Below, one piece after another: positions 35,697 through 46,860 of a stretch of 64,000 nucleotides of DNA (position 1 is its first letter; every line of letters begins with the position of its first letter). This stretch comes from Jacaranda mimosifolia (Eukaryota; Streptophyta; Magnoliopsida; Lamiales; Bignoniaceae). The translations under genes were made by a program, and so were the position numbers. The stretch spans positions 7,890,223 through 7,954,222 of the forward strand of contig CM032127.1 of assembly GCA_018894105.1 (NCBI GenBank). Reading direction: 5' to 3'. Below the pieces are notes generated by a model. The model saw only the letters and a list, made by a program, of their open reading frames with translations. It made no database searches and was not told the DNA's origin.

Positions 35697-35837
35697 ATGA
35701 TGCAGAAGCAGCGCAAGAAGGAGAAAGCACTGAGCACAGCAGTTTTCATGTCTCTAATGCTTATCTTTCCCGCTATCTCTCTCTTCGTTCTATTTGTTGC
35801 TTGGAAAATTCCATGCCATCGTGGCCAAATAGCTTAA
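35697..35837 (+). CDS. Short ORF, 46 aa, single predicted membrane segment
   Basis: The product begins MMQKQRKKEKALSTAVF and ends VAWKIPCHRGQIA. A strongly basic N-terminus (residues 3-10) is followed by about 20 hydrophobic residues (about 14-35), the layout of a small single-pass membrane protein with a cytosolic N-terminus. Two ATGs are adjacent; the first is used here. A TATA-like box lies 50 bp upstream. T-rich DNA that could be intron or 3' UTR follows. I recognise no family. It could be a genuine small gene, one exon of a larger gene, or chance. Confidence 0.35.
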   Translation: MMQKQRKKEKALSTAVFMSLMLIFPAISLFVLFVAWKIPCHRGQIA

Positions 35838-36648
35838 ATTCCGTCTGGACGCAACTCATCTCAGTAGGTTTCTGTTCCAATCCAAAAGTCTGTTATATTT
35901 TCACCTTTTCTACGTTTACTTTCATTTTCCTCAATTATCAGTGTTATTTTCATTTTTGTTAGAGAAATAACTTGGATTGGCGTAAAATCTACCCTGCAGT
36001 GTTATATTTGAACATTACAATATTCTCGATTGGTGGGAGCATTTTTTGTTTGATACTCTAGTGGTTTTGTTGATATGGTTTGTTTGTTATGGTGGAGTTT
36101 GATATGCGTCAGAGTTCTATAAAAAGCTATTACAGAAAATGCTAAGCCTGACACTGAGTCTGATTATATCTTTACTTTTCCTTTTTTCTCTTAGCAATAC
36201 TTTTTCTAATTGACATGCAAATTCATTGAAATTTTGTGACATTATGCAGCAATCGCTTTTGCATAAATGTTAGATTTGTGAATTTTCTTTCTTGGTTAAC
36301 TGAAGAGTTGTGGAATTAATTCTATGATATGAATATATGAAACATTGCATTGACTTCTAAATAATAATAATAATTGTAAATAAATAAATAAATAATGAAA
36401 CATATATTACACTTAAAATTATTTCAAGTAATCGGTGTGTGCATATTCCGTTGGAGAGTTCATAATGAATTGATGATAAAAATACTTCATAAAATAGAAT
36501 AAAGAAGGAAGCCATCTGTAATCGAACGGCTGATCTTCACTATTATATTGGGCCAATTTGAGAATGCTAAATGGGCAAGAAGCCCAAGGACTTGCTTGTT
36601 GCAGTCCTTTCTAGATAATTGTAAATGTCTAATATTCGGGATTGATGT
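35838..36648. other. T-rich stretch following the short ORFs
   Basis: The plus strand is rich in tttgttt/ttttct words typical of plant introns or 3' UTRs. gtaggtttctg (from 35866) could be a donor and attatgcag (ending 36249) an acceptor. An ATA/AAT microsatellite lies near 36358-36395. No long ORF. Confidence 0.3.
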
Positions 36649-36656
36649 ATGAGTAG

Positions 36657-37482
36657 ACCTGACAATTGGGTATTCACAGGTAACCCAATGACGTGTATCA
36701 ACTGGTTTGATAAATTTATCCACTGATAAATTTATCCATTTTTTATTGGGTATAAGGTAGGGGACCCATTATCCATGAGGTCGGATTACGGGTAACCCGC
36801 GGGTACCCGTATTTTTTTTTTTTTAATATTTAAAGGTAAGCATGATGTTACTCAAATATTAATTAAATAAAACTTAAAAAAAAAAAAGATTGCAAATTTC
36901 AAATATTAAATTGAATAAATACCTAAAGCATATTAATAATATTGTAGTTTAAAACTTATATTTTAAGTATTTAAAATCTACCAAATTTAAAGTTCATCAC
37001 ATTCAAAAGTTCAAAATTTAAATTCCATTACATGCCAAAAGTTTTTTGAATTAAAAATTTTAATATCAATCAAACATTGTTGTTCTTGTGGAAGAAAATG
37101 TTGCAATCATAGGAATATGCACAACAAGTTGTTTTAGGATATAATTTAATTTAATTTGCTATAGATTTTTAATTTATGAAATCAAAAATTAATATTTAGA
37201 TTTAAAATATTTATATGTAAATATATATTAATATATAATATATATTTATATGTATATATAATATAATATACATATATATATATGTTTATATATAAAATAA
37301 ATAAATAAATAAATATTTACAGGTTACACATAGGTACCCGCGGATTGGGCCAAAAGATGGCGAGTAAATTGGATACGGGTAAAATTATCCGTAATTTTTT
37401 GGATAGGAGAAACAAAATCCATTACCGGTATTTTTTTGGGTACCCATGAATATCCATGGGTATGAATTGAATTTTGCCAGGT
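36657..37482. mobile_element. hAT-like non-autonomous element 2
   Basis: 826 bp, ends ACCTGACAATT and AATTTTGCCAGGT (inverted). Flanks atgagtag (36649-36656) and atgagttg (37483-37490) agree at seven of eight bases, fitting the 8-bp TSD of hAT elements. Subterminal DNA has gggtaacccgcgggtaccc and related words at both ends, with an AT-rich middle and no transposase. Confidence 0.8.
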
Positions 37483-37490
37483 ATGAGTTG

Positions 37491-39082
37491 AACATAGAAT
37501 ATATTACTTGCACTAGTAAAATCAATAGGGCCTGATCTCAGATTAACACTTGAGCCTATGGGTTTTTAATGCCAGCACGGATCCTGTATTCTAATTTATT
37601 TTTCATTACTTATTTAATTTCATGAATATTCATATCTATGGTGCCATTATTATGGGCTATAAACCTACATGGTTTTTTGTGGGCTAGGCTTGGACTGCCA
37701 TATTTCGATTTAATCCAATACAATTGGAATATTAGGCCGCTAATGGGCCTCAACATGGCCATCTGTAATAGTGCTAATTTTTCCGTGTTTAGCAAGTGGT
37801 GCTATTACCTATACTATTATAAAAGATAATGCATTTTTGTCTCACAAATAAAATTTATTTTTAAAATTTATTAATAATATTAGTAATTTATTTCAACAAC
37901 TAAAATAAACAATTTAATTTGAAGGGTAAAATAAAGAATTTGAGACATAAGAATAGTTTGAATATCAATTTTATTAATATCCAAAATTTATCTTCTGAAT
38001 TCTTCTTTATAAATATTCTAATATTAAAGTTAAAGTGGTACTTTTTATAAAATCCACTAACCCACTAGCCGGATTGGATATCTATAACAAACAGTTTTTC
38101 TATTTTGTGTTAAACTACTGTACCTATTGAAACTATTTACATTTTGCACATGTGGTTCTCTAGCAAATTTCTGAGCATATATATAAGATTGGAATACTAT
38201 TTTATGAATTCATAGCATCTTAATTTTGTAGTTGGTAAGTTTTTTCTTCTAAATTTTTATGAAATACTTAATGGATGTTGTAGAAGTGTACCCAGGGTTT
38301 TGGTTTGATGTGATTGATATCAAAATGATTTAATTTGTACCCAAAATCATCATAAATTAAAAAAGAATCATCCCCATTCATAATTAAGATAAAATTAAAA
38401 TTAAAATTAAAATTAAATCATATCATTTTAATAATTTAAAAACTTAATGACCTACAACTCTTGGGTTTGGCATATTTACAACAAAAAAAAATCCACAATA
38501 ATTATGGCATATTTCACAATAATGTGCGAAACCCCGTAGGTTATTAATCCTTAAATTATTAAAAGAGCATGGTTTAATTTTATTCTCTAATTTTAATTGT
38601 GAATGTAAATAGTTCTTATAGAGAATCATGGTTTTCTAATTTATGGAGTTTTAGGATAGAGATTACATCATTGATTCATTTCAATATCAGTGATTAAAAA
38701 ATGAAATTATGATATCAAGTAAAATCGTGGGTACATAACTCTAGAAAAATCGTAAAACTGTCATTCTAGGTGTATTCAGGATTTTGGCAACTCTTTGTAC
38801 TAAAGCATCTTTTGATAATTTCATGGAAGTACGAGTCATGTTTATCTAGCAATTTACTTTGTCTTATTTTTACAACAATTACCTCATCTTTATGTCTTAT
38901 ATAATATTCTATTCATATGGAGAAGCGTTTGTTTTTTCCCTTTTTTTTTTCGCTTTTTCCTATTCATCATCTACCTGCTTGACGCTAGTTGAATTCATGA
39001 TCGAACTAAAGACACCATACTCAATGGAACACTTTCAAATAGGTGTGTGTCAAAGGTTAAGTTGCTACAAATGCAATTTATT
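37491..39082. other. Mostly AT-rich DNA without a recognisable gene
   Basis: A moderately GC part at 37500-37800 (gggcctgatctc, gggctaggcttgg) has only short ORFs with no domain. aaaattaaaattaaaa is a small repeat near 38391. Blocks b and e of the dispersed repeat lie at 38065-38155 and 38200-38290. Confidence 0.4.
38200..38290 (+). repeat. Dispersed repeat block e (pairs with 63660-63745)
   Basis: agcatcttaattttg, a short variable word, then tttcttctaaatttttat and aaatactt are shared almost exactly with 63677-63735 in the same orientation. Confidence 0.75.
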
Positions 39083-41916
39083 TGTAGCGCCTCCACTTAA
39101 GATGACCCCTAAGCAGAGGTGCTATCAATTCAAGCTTGGAAGCTAGATCAAATAATAACTGAGGAATCAAGAATTTAACCAACCTTAAGGAGAGACAACA
39201 AAGTATCTTAAGTTCATACAAACATCTTCATAACATCTCTTAGATAGCTGTCTCGATTAGGTATAGACTACATGTACAATCAAAACACCTAATCTATTAC
39301 AAAAATAACCCTTTCAAGCCAAAGTGTGAGCCTCGGTTCCTCACTTGGACCTATCTAGAAAAAGAATAAAGAATAGCAAAGAGGATGAGTCTTAAAGACT
39401 GAGTGAAGGAACACATAATAGGAGATAGAAAAAAATATTGAATTTCACGGCAATAAACAAGGTCATTGATAATAAATCAGATAATCAGTTCACGATTGAC
39501 AGAAAATTAGATTTAGACTCATAAAAACTTGAAACATGTAAACATTTAGCAGGCCTGTTGGCATCCTTCCTTATTGCTCCTTGATGAATACAAGATAACT
39601 TTACAATAATATTTAATCCTGAACCAGAAAATTTTTCTCCTTATCTCTCCATTTGATTAAGCACACAACTCGGCATGTACCAACTTGTTTTTATGGCATG
39701 GTCGATAGCATGCCCAACCCCGCCACTCACAATTTGCAACCTCCAGCTACTTGTAAGTCAGGATTGTAGATGGGTACTAGCCAGGAGATTTATTACCATC
39801 GGTCTATATCAACTGGCCATTTTTTCAGACCTAGCCTCGGGCCCAACTTCCTATGATGTCCCTCTGAGTTGAACTTCCTATGGGCGTCCCCCCATGGGTT
39901 GAATGATATAATACCAACAAATATCAATTCAGCTTTTCGAGCAATAACATGAACATTTCATAACTTTACTAGATTTACAATTTATAAGGCAAAACGTTTT
40001 CCAATAAAGGCCGACAAAGCCTATTTTAATAAAAAAAGTACAGGAACAATTTAAGAGAACTTCTGGCATAAATAGGTCTGTCAGATCCTTTAAATATTGC
40101 TTTCACATATTTCAAGAAAATGGTGTTAACCAGCAAGGCTGGGGTATAAGGGACAGAAATCTGATAATGTAACGAAAGTTCTGGGCACCAAAACATATTC
40201 AAACATATAATAACATCCAATAATGTAGGTGAGTCATGAAATTCTACAATCGAGAATCAATAAATTTTAGAATCAAGTCAAATAGAAACCCTCATAGGGG
40301 TTCATCACGATAATAGATAGGTATGAGAAAGTACCAGAGTGGTAGAACCTCACATTCAAAGCCTCAGAAGGCCGTCACAGTCAAAAGCTTACTGGTCCGC
40401 GGGACCCACTTCCTCATAACCTAACCAAAAGAGTACAATTATAGTCAAAATCTATATTTGACCTCGATAATCACTATTATGTTTATCATTAATTCACAAT
40501 CACTAATTTTTCAGTTAACATGATACTTTTAATGCTTAAATAGTACTACCCGGCTAAAAAGAATAATAAGGTCACTATTACCAAAATAATCTTGGTTTTC
40601 ATATCAAGTCCAATAAGAAAACATAAAATAGTCCTTAACTACACAGTCTTTCTCATAATATCATCCCAAACCATAATAATAGCTTAATTCTTCATAATTA
40701 GTTCCATCGAATGTCACTTAGGTCTTAAATCCATATATTAGGGCTTAATCAGTTAACAAACTCATCTAGTCCATATTTAAGCATGTAACAAGACATTCGG
40801 GTTCATTAACTACCCAATACCTCATGCATGGGAAATATAGATATTAATTGCATTTTAATCTTTCATTCTTGCATAATACAAGGTTTAATGAGACAACGGT
40901 ACAACAAGTGTATATACACATATATAAGCAAATCACTTTCCCAACTCTTTGACCTATGATTTGATCAACAAAATCTTAGATTCACGAACCAAGAACACCA
41001 TCACGATTGTCATGATTAAGAGATGACACTACCTCTTTGCGCCGCTGCACCACCATGCACCACAACCAAAAAACTCTGAAACCCCCACCTTTCACCGTCT
41101 TTCATCCTCCTAAGTCTAATGGTCCTATTAGTTTTTTGTTTTGAGGCCTGAATGGTGGTCAACCATGGTCCACAGCCTCAACACTATCTTTCTGCCGTCA
41201 CGCTTGTAACTCCCATTTCTAATGCCACCGTCGCACTACTCCTTCATGCAAGGTCACCAGTGTGAAACCCAGGCCAAGCTCTTCCAGGAACTCTGCCTAG
41301 AATGCCCCTTTGACACCGCCCTACCATGGATCACCATTTTCCTATCGCGGTCAGTTTTTTTAGGTTTTAAAAACAGGGTGAATCGCTGTGATGGTGTGTG
41401 CATATGGTGGCAATGGAGTGCTGGGGGTGAGGAGAGATAGTTGGCAAGGTTGGATAGTGGAGACAGTCTCCAAGGATGGCTGTTGAGGGTCGCCGGTAAA
41501 GATAGTAAAGAGATGACTCGGTCAAGAGCAAAAAAGAAGGAGAAAATGAAATGAAAAATGAAGAAAAATTATTTTTATAGAATTCAATTTTTTTGTAATT
41601 GCAATTTAGCCCTCAGTTTTTTGATAAGTTATTCAATTAGGTCACTTCTAATTTATGAAAATATGATCTTGACCCTAGTTGACTAGAGTGCTTCCATGCA
41701 AACCCCTAAGTTTTCAAGAGTGGTTCAATTAATTCCTATCTATTTGCGAATTGACCCTCAAACTCCTGAATCCTAAGAAGTCAAGTCCTCTTTATTTATG
41801 AGTTGGCCCCAAGAAATTAAGAAAATAATAATAATATAAAGAATAATTAAATTTTCATCAATTTTAAAATGATAAAATTTTAAATGCTATTAATCATAAA
41901 ATTTTGGGGTGTTACA
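39083..41916 (-). repeat. 3' LTR of C
   Basis: 2,834 bp, plus strand tgtagcgcctcc to ggggtgttaca. The PPT complement adjoins its right end, so it is the 3' LTR. It contains a TATA-like box (41571-41580) and a GC-richer island (about 41010-41480). The ORF at 41222-41440 is LTR sequence. Confidence 0.88.
41571..41580 (-). promoter_or_regulatory. Probable LTR TATA box (C)
   Basis: The minus strand reads ctataaaaat about 340 bp inside the LTR start. A related but altered box lies at about 49361-49372 in the other LTR. Confidence 0.5.
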
Positions 41917-41935
41917 GACATCCCCCTCTTAAGAG
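41917..41935 (-). other. Polypurine tract of C
   Basis: The minus strand reads CTCTTAAGAGGGGGATGTC, ending at the LTR start TGTAACACC. Confidence 0.85.
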
Positions 41936-41949
41936 AATCTGTTCCCTAG

Positions 41950-43275
41950 ATTCTTACCTAAATACTCAAAATTTTCAGGTTACTATTGGCACATCAGATC
42001 TTCTTGCTCCTATGTGGCTTCTTCTATATTGTGGTTGTACCATAACACCTTCACTCAGGGAATCTTCCGGCTTCTAAGCTCTCAAAATTTTCGATCTAGG
42101 ACACGAACAGCTCGTTCCTCGTATGTCGATCACTTTTTAACTGCATGAGCTTATAAGGTATGATACGGGAAGGATCAGGATAGTATTTCCGTCGTTGTGA
42201 TATATGAAAGACATCATGTATCTCTGCCAGGTCTTGGGGTAATTTAAGACGATAAGCTACTGGTCTAACTTTTTCACATATTTCATAAGGTCCAATAGAT
42301 CTCGGACTCATCTTTTCGCCTTTACCGATTCTTCTAACCCCTTTTCTTAGTGATACCTTGAGAAACACTCGATCATCAACTTCAAACTCCAAGTCCTTCC
42401 TCCATTTTTCTGTGTAACTTTTCTATCGATTTTGGGCAGCTTTCATCCATTACTTAATAATCTATACCTTCTCGATAGTCCCTTGAATCAATTCAGGTTT
42501 TACAATTCCCTGAGACTTGCCAATGGTACCTCTATACTCTGCCAGATCCCAATGCAACAAAGATTGGCACTTCCAGCTGTATAATACCTTGTACGGCACC
42601 ATTTGGATAACAGATTGATAATTGTTATTGTAAGCAAATTCAATCAAAGAAAGATGTCTACTCCAACTCCCACCGAAATCCATGATACAAGCCAGTAGCA
42701 ACTCCTCAAAAATTCAGATAACTCTTTTTGACTGTTCGTTGGTCTAAGGGAAGGCGGCAGAACTAAATTGTAACCTTGCTCCCAAGTGTTTCTACAGACT
42801 TTTCCAAAGCTTCAAAGTAAATTTTGGACCGATCGAACACAATACTTATCAAAATTTTGTGTAATCTGACAATCTCTTTTATGTATAATTCTGCTAGTTT
42901 CTCGACCTTGTAATCCATTCTGACTGGTAGCAATTGTTAAACGGCCCACTATTACCCAGATACTATTATATTTCCCCTCTAAACGTTGGTAAACCATTCA
43001 CAAAGTCTATAGTCACTTGCTTTTCAGTTAGGGATAGGAAGTGGCTGTAATAATCCTGATGGCAGCCGGTGTTCTACTTTTACTAACTGACAGGTCAAGC
43101 ATTTTTGTACATATTCTATTACATCTTTCTTCATCCCATTCCACCAAACTTGCCTTTGTAAGTCCTAATACATCTTTGTTCCTCCCAGATGTACTGCATA
43201 TCTTGCCTTGTGTGCCTCATCCAGTAGTTTTCCTTTAATCTCCTCAGGCACTCATATTCTTTGGCAAAATAAAAG
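41950..43275 (-). pseudogene. Ty3-type integrase of C, broken
   Basis: The zinc-binding part reads AHKARYAVHLGG (about 43215-43180) and YVQKCLTCQLVK (about 43110-43075). The core is degraded but legible: ISIVFDRSKIYF (DR region, about 42850), MDFGGSWSRHLSLIEFAYNN (about 42690) and PYKVLYSWKCQS. The C-terminal part (42392-42096) reads FEVDDRVFLKVS, IGPYEICEKVRPVAYRLKLP and IHDVFHISQRRKYYPDPSRI. It ends VLWYNHNIEEAT before 41960, which resembles the Tekay pol terminus. Catalytic residues cannot all be confirmed. At least five frame breaks are present. Confidence 0.85.
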
Positions 43276-44860
43276 AGTGCCTTGACCATCTATACTGAAT
43301 TCGGGTATTTCAAGATTCTCAACTGCTTTCTTCTACTTCAGTATCTAGCTATCATTGGCCTACCTTTACTGCTACAATCCAGCCTTGTTGTTTCATTCGG
43401 ATCACCCCATCTACTCTTGAACTTTCTAATGTTTCTCTTTTCAATAGGTGTGCTATTTTGGCCTTTTAGCTTGGTGCATCTACCACCACATTTGCTTTTC
43501 CCAGTTGGTAAAAGATGGAGAAGTCTATCCACCTTCACTGTCGCATGTTCAAGTCCTTTTGGGAGTGTAAATACTTGAGGCTCTTGTGATCAATTTATAC
43601 CTCAAACATAACACCATAAAAGGTAATGTCTCTATTTTGTCAGGGCAAAAATTACTGCAACCAACTCCAAATCATAAGTTGGGTAGTTCTCCTCGTGTGG
43701 TTTTAGTTTTTTAGATGCATAGGCAATAACTAGCCCATTCTGTATCAACACACACCGAAGCCCTTCTTTTAAAGCATCGGTGAACACGACAAATCTTTTT
43801 AATCCCTCTAGAAAGGCTAAAATTGGAGCTGATGTTTTAACTTATTCTTCAGTTCTCGGAAACTTCCCTTACAACTATCGTCCCAATTGAATGGTCGGCC
43901 TTTTTGAGTCAATCTGGTCAACGGGCCAACTATTTTAGAGAAGTCTTGTACAAATCATTGGTAGTAACCGCGAAGTCCCAAGAAACTATGAACTTCTATT
44001 ATAGTTTCAAGTCTTTACCAGTTAACTATCGCCTCTATCTTAGAGGGATCAACCTCTATCCCATCTTAAGATATAATGTGCCCCAGAAATGCCACCTTTT
44101 TTATCCAGAACTTGCACTTACTGAATTTGGCATATAACCTATGGTCCTTTAGAGTTTTGAGAACTAAGTGCAAGTGCTTTGCATGTTCTTCTCTGGTCTT
44201 TGAGTATACCAAAATGTCATCAATAAAGATGACCACAAATTGGTCTAGGTACGGTCAAAACACCCGATGCATCAAGTCCATAAATGCCACTGGAGCATTG
44301 GTTAGACCAAATGGCATCACTACAAACTCAAAGTGACCATATCAAGAGTTGAATCCAGTCTTCAAAATATCTTCTTCTCTTATTTTCAATTGGTAATATC
44401 CTTGTCTTAAATCTAACTTTGAAAAGACTGTAGCTCCTTGTAAAAGATCAAATCATTCTTCCACATGTGGTAGAGGGTATTTATTCTTGACTGTGGCTTT
44501 ATTTAACTCCTTGTAATCAATGCATATCCTTAGGGATCCATCATTTTTCTTAACAAATAAATATAGGGGCTCCCCAAGAAGAGGTGCTAGGTCTTATAAA
44601 CTTCTTTTCCAATAGCTCTTGAAGTTAGTTTTTCAATTCTTTGAGCTCTTGAGGAGCCATTCGATAGGGAGTCTTGAAAAAAGGCATTGCCTCTGGAAGA
44701 GTGTGAATTATAAATTCTATTTCTCTATCTGGGGGTAACAAGCTCAATTCTTCCAAAAACACTTCTGGGTACTTAGCTACCACTTTCACCTCTTCAATCT
44801 TAATTGTATCTCGGGGCTTATTGACAAGATACGCCAAGAATCCTTTTCCACCATCCCTCA
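43276..44860 (-). pseudogene. Ty3-type reverse transcriptase and RNase H of C, broken
   Basis: Begins with SLLPPDREIEFIIHTLPEAM and PYRMAPQELKELK (44740-44630). The catalytic block [19 protein letters not shown] lies at about 44245-44180 with both Asp residues intact. [28 protein letters not shown] and DPSKIEAIVNW follow (to about 44010). RNase H pieces run from about 43880 to 43480 ([16 protein letters not shown] and YIDHKSLKYL). Stops and shifts occur throughout. Plus-strand ORFs at 43904-44336 are shadows of this region. Confidence 0.88.
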
Positions 44861-44869
44861 AAATCTTTC

Positions 44870-45310
44870 TAACTTCGAGAGCAAATATAATTGGTATTCG
44901 GGAAGTATTATTTGTGAAATGGCATGTCAGTACCGATACCCGAGAATGAGGCACTTGGTCTAACAATTTACATATGCTTGATGTTTGTATAGCCAATCCA
45001 TTCCAAAGATCAAATCATATCCTTGTATAGGCATTTGTATAAGATTGGCTAGATATACTCTACCCCGAATCATAATCATGCAATCCCAATACATGATATC
45101 TGTCATTAACCCTATTCTTAAGGGTGTCTGAACTTCTATTTGGTAAGTCATGATTTTGAGTTACATATTTAATTTTTCAGACATAGTGATAGATATGAAA
45201 GAATGCAAAACACCATGGTCATATAAAATATTTCCACTAATTCCAAGAATAGAAATCATACCTTCAACCACTTCAAAAAGACTAGGTGTTTCTTCTCCAG
45301 TCAGAGCATA
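44870..45310 (-). pseudogene. Ty3-type aspartic protease of C, broken
   Basis: YDHGVLHSFIS (about 45235-45190) stands where the active site DSGATHSFIS is expected, so the catalytic Asp-Ser-Gly is altered. GYDLIFGMDWLYKHQAYVNC (about 45020-44960) is the conserved C-terminal block. The protease would process the Gag-Pol polyprotein; this copy could not. Confidence 0.82.
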
Positions 45311-46449
45311 TGCACATGTTTGGACTTTTGGCTTTCCACTAGTTCTTGTAACTTATTTCCTTTTCTCTGTGAGGGCCGACCTCTTTAGATTGGGACAATC
45401 CTTCATAAGGTGCTAATCGCTGCCACAAATTATGCATTTGCCATGCTTTTTCCAACATTCTGATTCATCATGGCATGATTTTCCACAAAATTCACACATC
45501 TTTGAGGTTGGATTAGTAGCTCTACTGGTTTGATGACTTCACTAGTTGACGCCTCCAATCTGTAACTTTAGCTATTTTTTCCCGAGATTGTTCTGCCTGC
45601 CAGTGGTAACCCTTCTTTTGCCCTTTATCCTCAATCTTTCTAATCTCCTGCAGATCTGATATTACCTACAGTGCTTTACTCGTCATGATTGTAGCTCAAA
45701 AAATCACATGAGACAAGGCCCCATCTAAGTTCTGGTCATAACCTTTCCATAAACTTGGGAACCTATCACCCCTCATCTGCAAGTATGTTAGGTGCATACC
45801 AAATTAGTTGGCTAAATGTGGCTTCATATTGGCTAACTGATGACACTCTTTGTATTAATTCCATGAATTCTTTTTCCCTAGCATACTTGGTCACCTCTAG
45901 TATATATTTTCCCATAAACTCTCGAGTGAAGTTTTCCCAAGTTCGATGAGTTCCCTCTGCAGTCCACCAATGATCAATTATTTGCCACTAATCATGTGTA
46001 GGACCCTCCAAAAGATATATAGCATATCGAATCTTCTGATCATTTGGGAATCGCAGAGTTCTAAATATCTTTTCCAAGCTTTTAACCTACATCTTAGCTT
46101 TTCTATCATCAGGTTCCCTAAGGAATTTTGGGGGTTACAACCAAAGGAACCGCTCTAAAGCTTGATCTTCTGGAGGTTCTTCATTATTTTCTACTAGATT
46201 ACCCTATCCCTGCTGCTGGCAAAACTGCATAAATCATTGCCACATCTGGAACATGGGCTCAGCTGATTAACCCGCAGCTAGTTGATTAACCTGAGGGATT
46301 TGTGGAACCTCTTCTTCTGTCTAGGTTCATGGTTCAACTGGTGCTCTTTGCCTAGGAATACACTGTGTAGTGGCCCTTGGACTAAGTGGTCTTCCTTTTC
46401 CATGCTGACCTACTCGAGGTGGGTCAGGTGTATGGGTACGGGATGCCAT
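45311..46449 (-). pseudogene. Gag of element C, broken
   Basis: Starts MASRTHTPDPPRVGQHGKGR at 46449. The capsid-like core includes FLREPDDRKAKM and SLEKIFRTLRFPNDQKIRYA (about 46120-46010). Two zinc knuckles near the end read CEFCGKSCHDESEC and CIICGSD*HLMKDC (about 45505-45395), a Cys-Cys-His-Cys pair that binds element RNA. Several stops are present. Confidence 0.8.
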
Positions 46450-46843
46450 TGCCTTTTCTAAATCATCCTTTGTTCTTCCTTAACTTGCTACTGTCAGCAT
46501 TATACAATAACATCCAAAGTTAACAATGAAATTGTGATCTTTTATATATAATTGTAAAATTCTTGGCAAATTAAACCAAGTTCATTATAACGGAAGTTAA
46601 ACTATTAAAAGTCTATATAAGAACTTTCATCACTCTAACCTCATCCACAATCCTTCCTTAATTACATGATGATTCTTAATCACACATAAAATAAATCAAA
46701 GTTCTCTTCTCAATGTAAAGTCTAATGTTCGTTTTCTGGAAATGAAGACTACAAACTAGCTGACTATCCTAGATATAATCCCCTACTTCCGGCAGAATTG
46801 CTATATATCCTGTTAATACCCATTTGCCTAGGTCATCATCAAA

Positions 46844-46860
46844 CCTAAGCTTTGATACCA
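46844..46860 (-). other. Primer-binding site of C (tRNA-Met type)
   Basis: The minus strand reads TGGTATCAAAGCTTAGG, one change from the canonical TGGTATCAGAGC, four bases from the LTR end. Confidence 0.85.
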
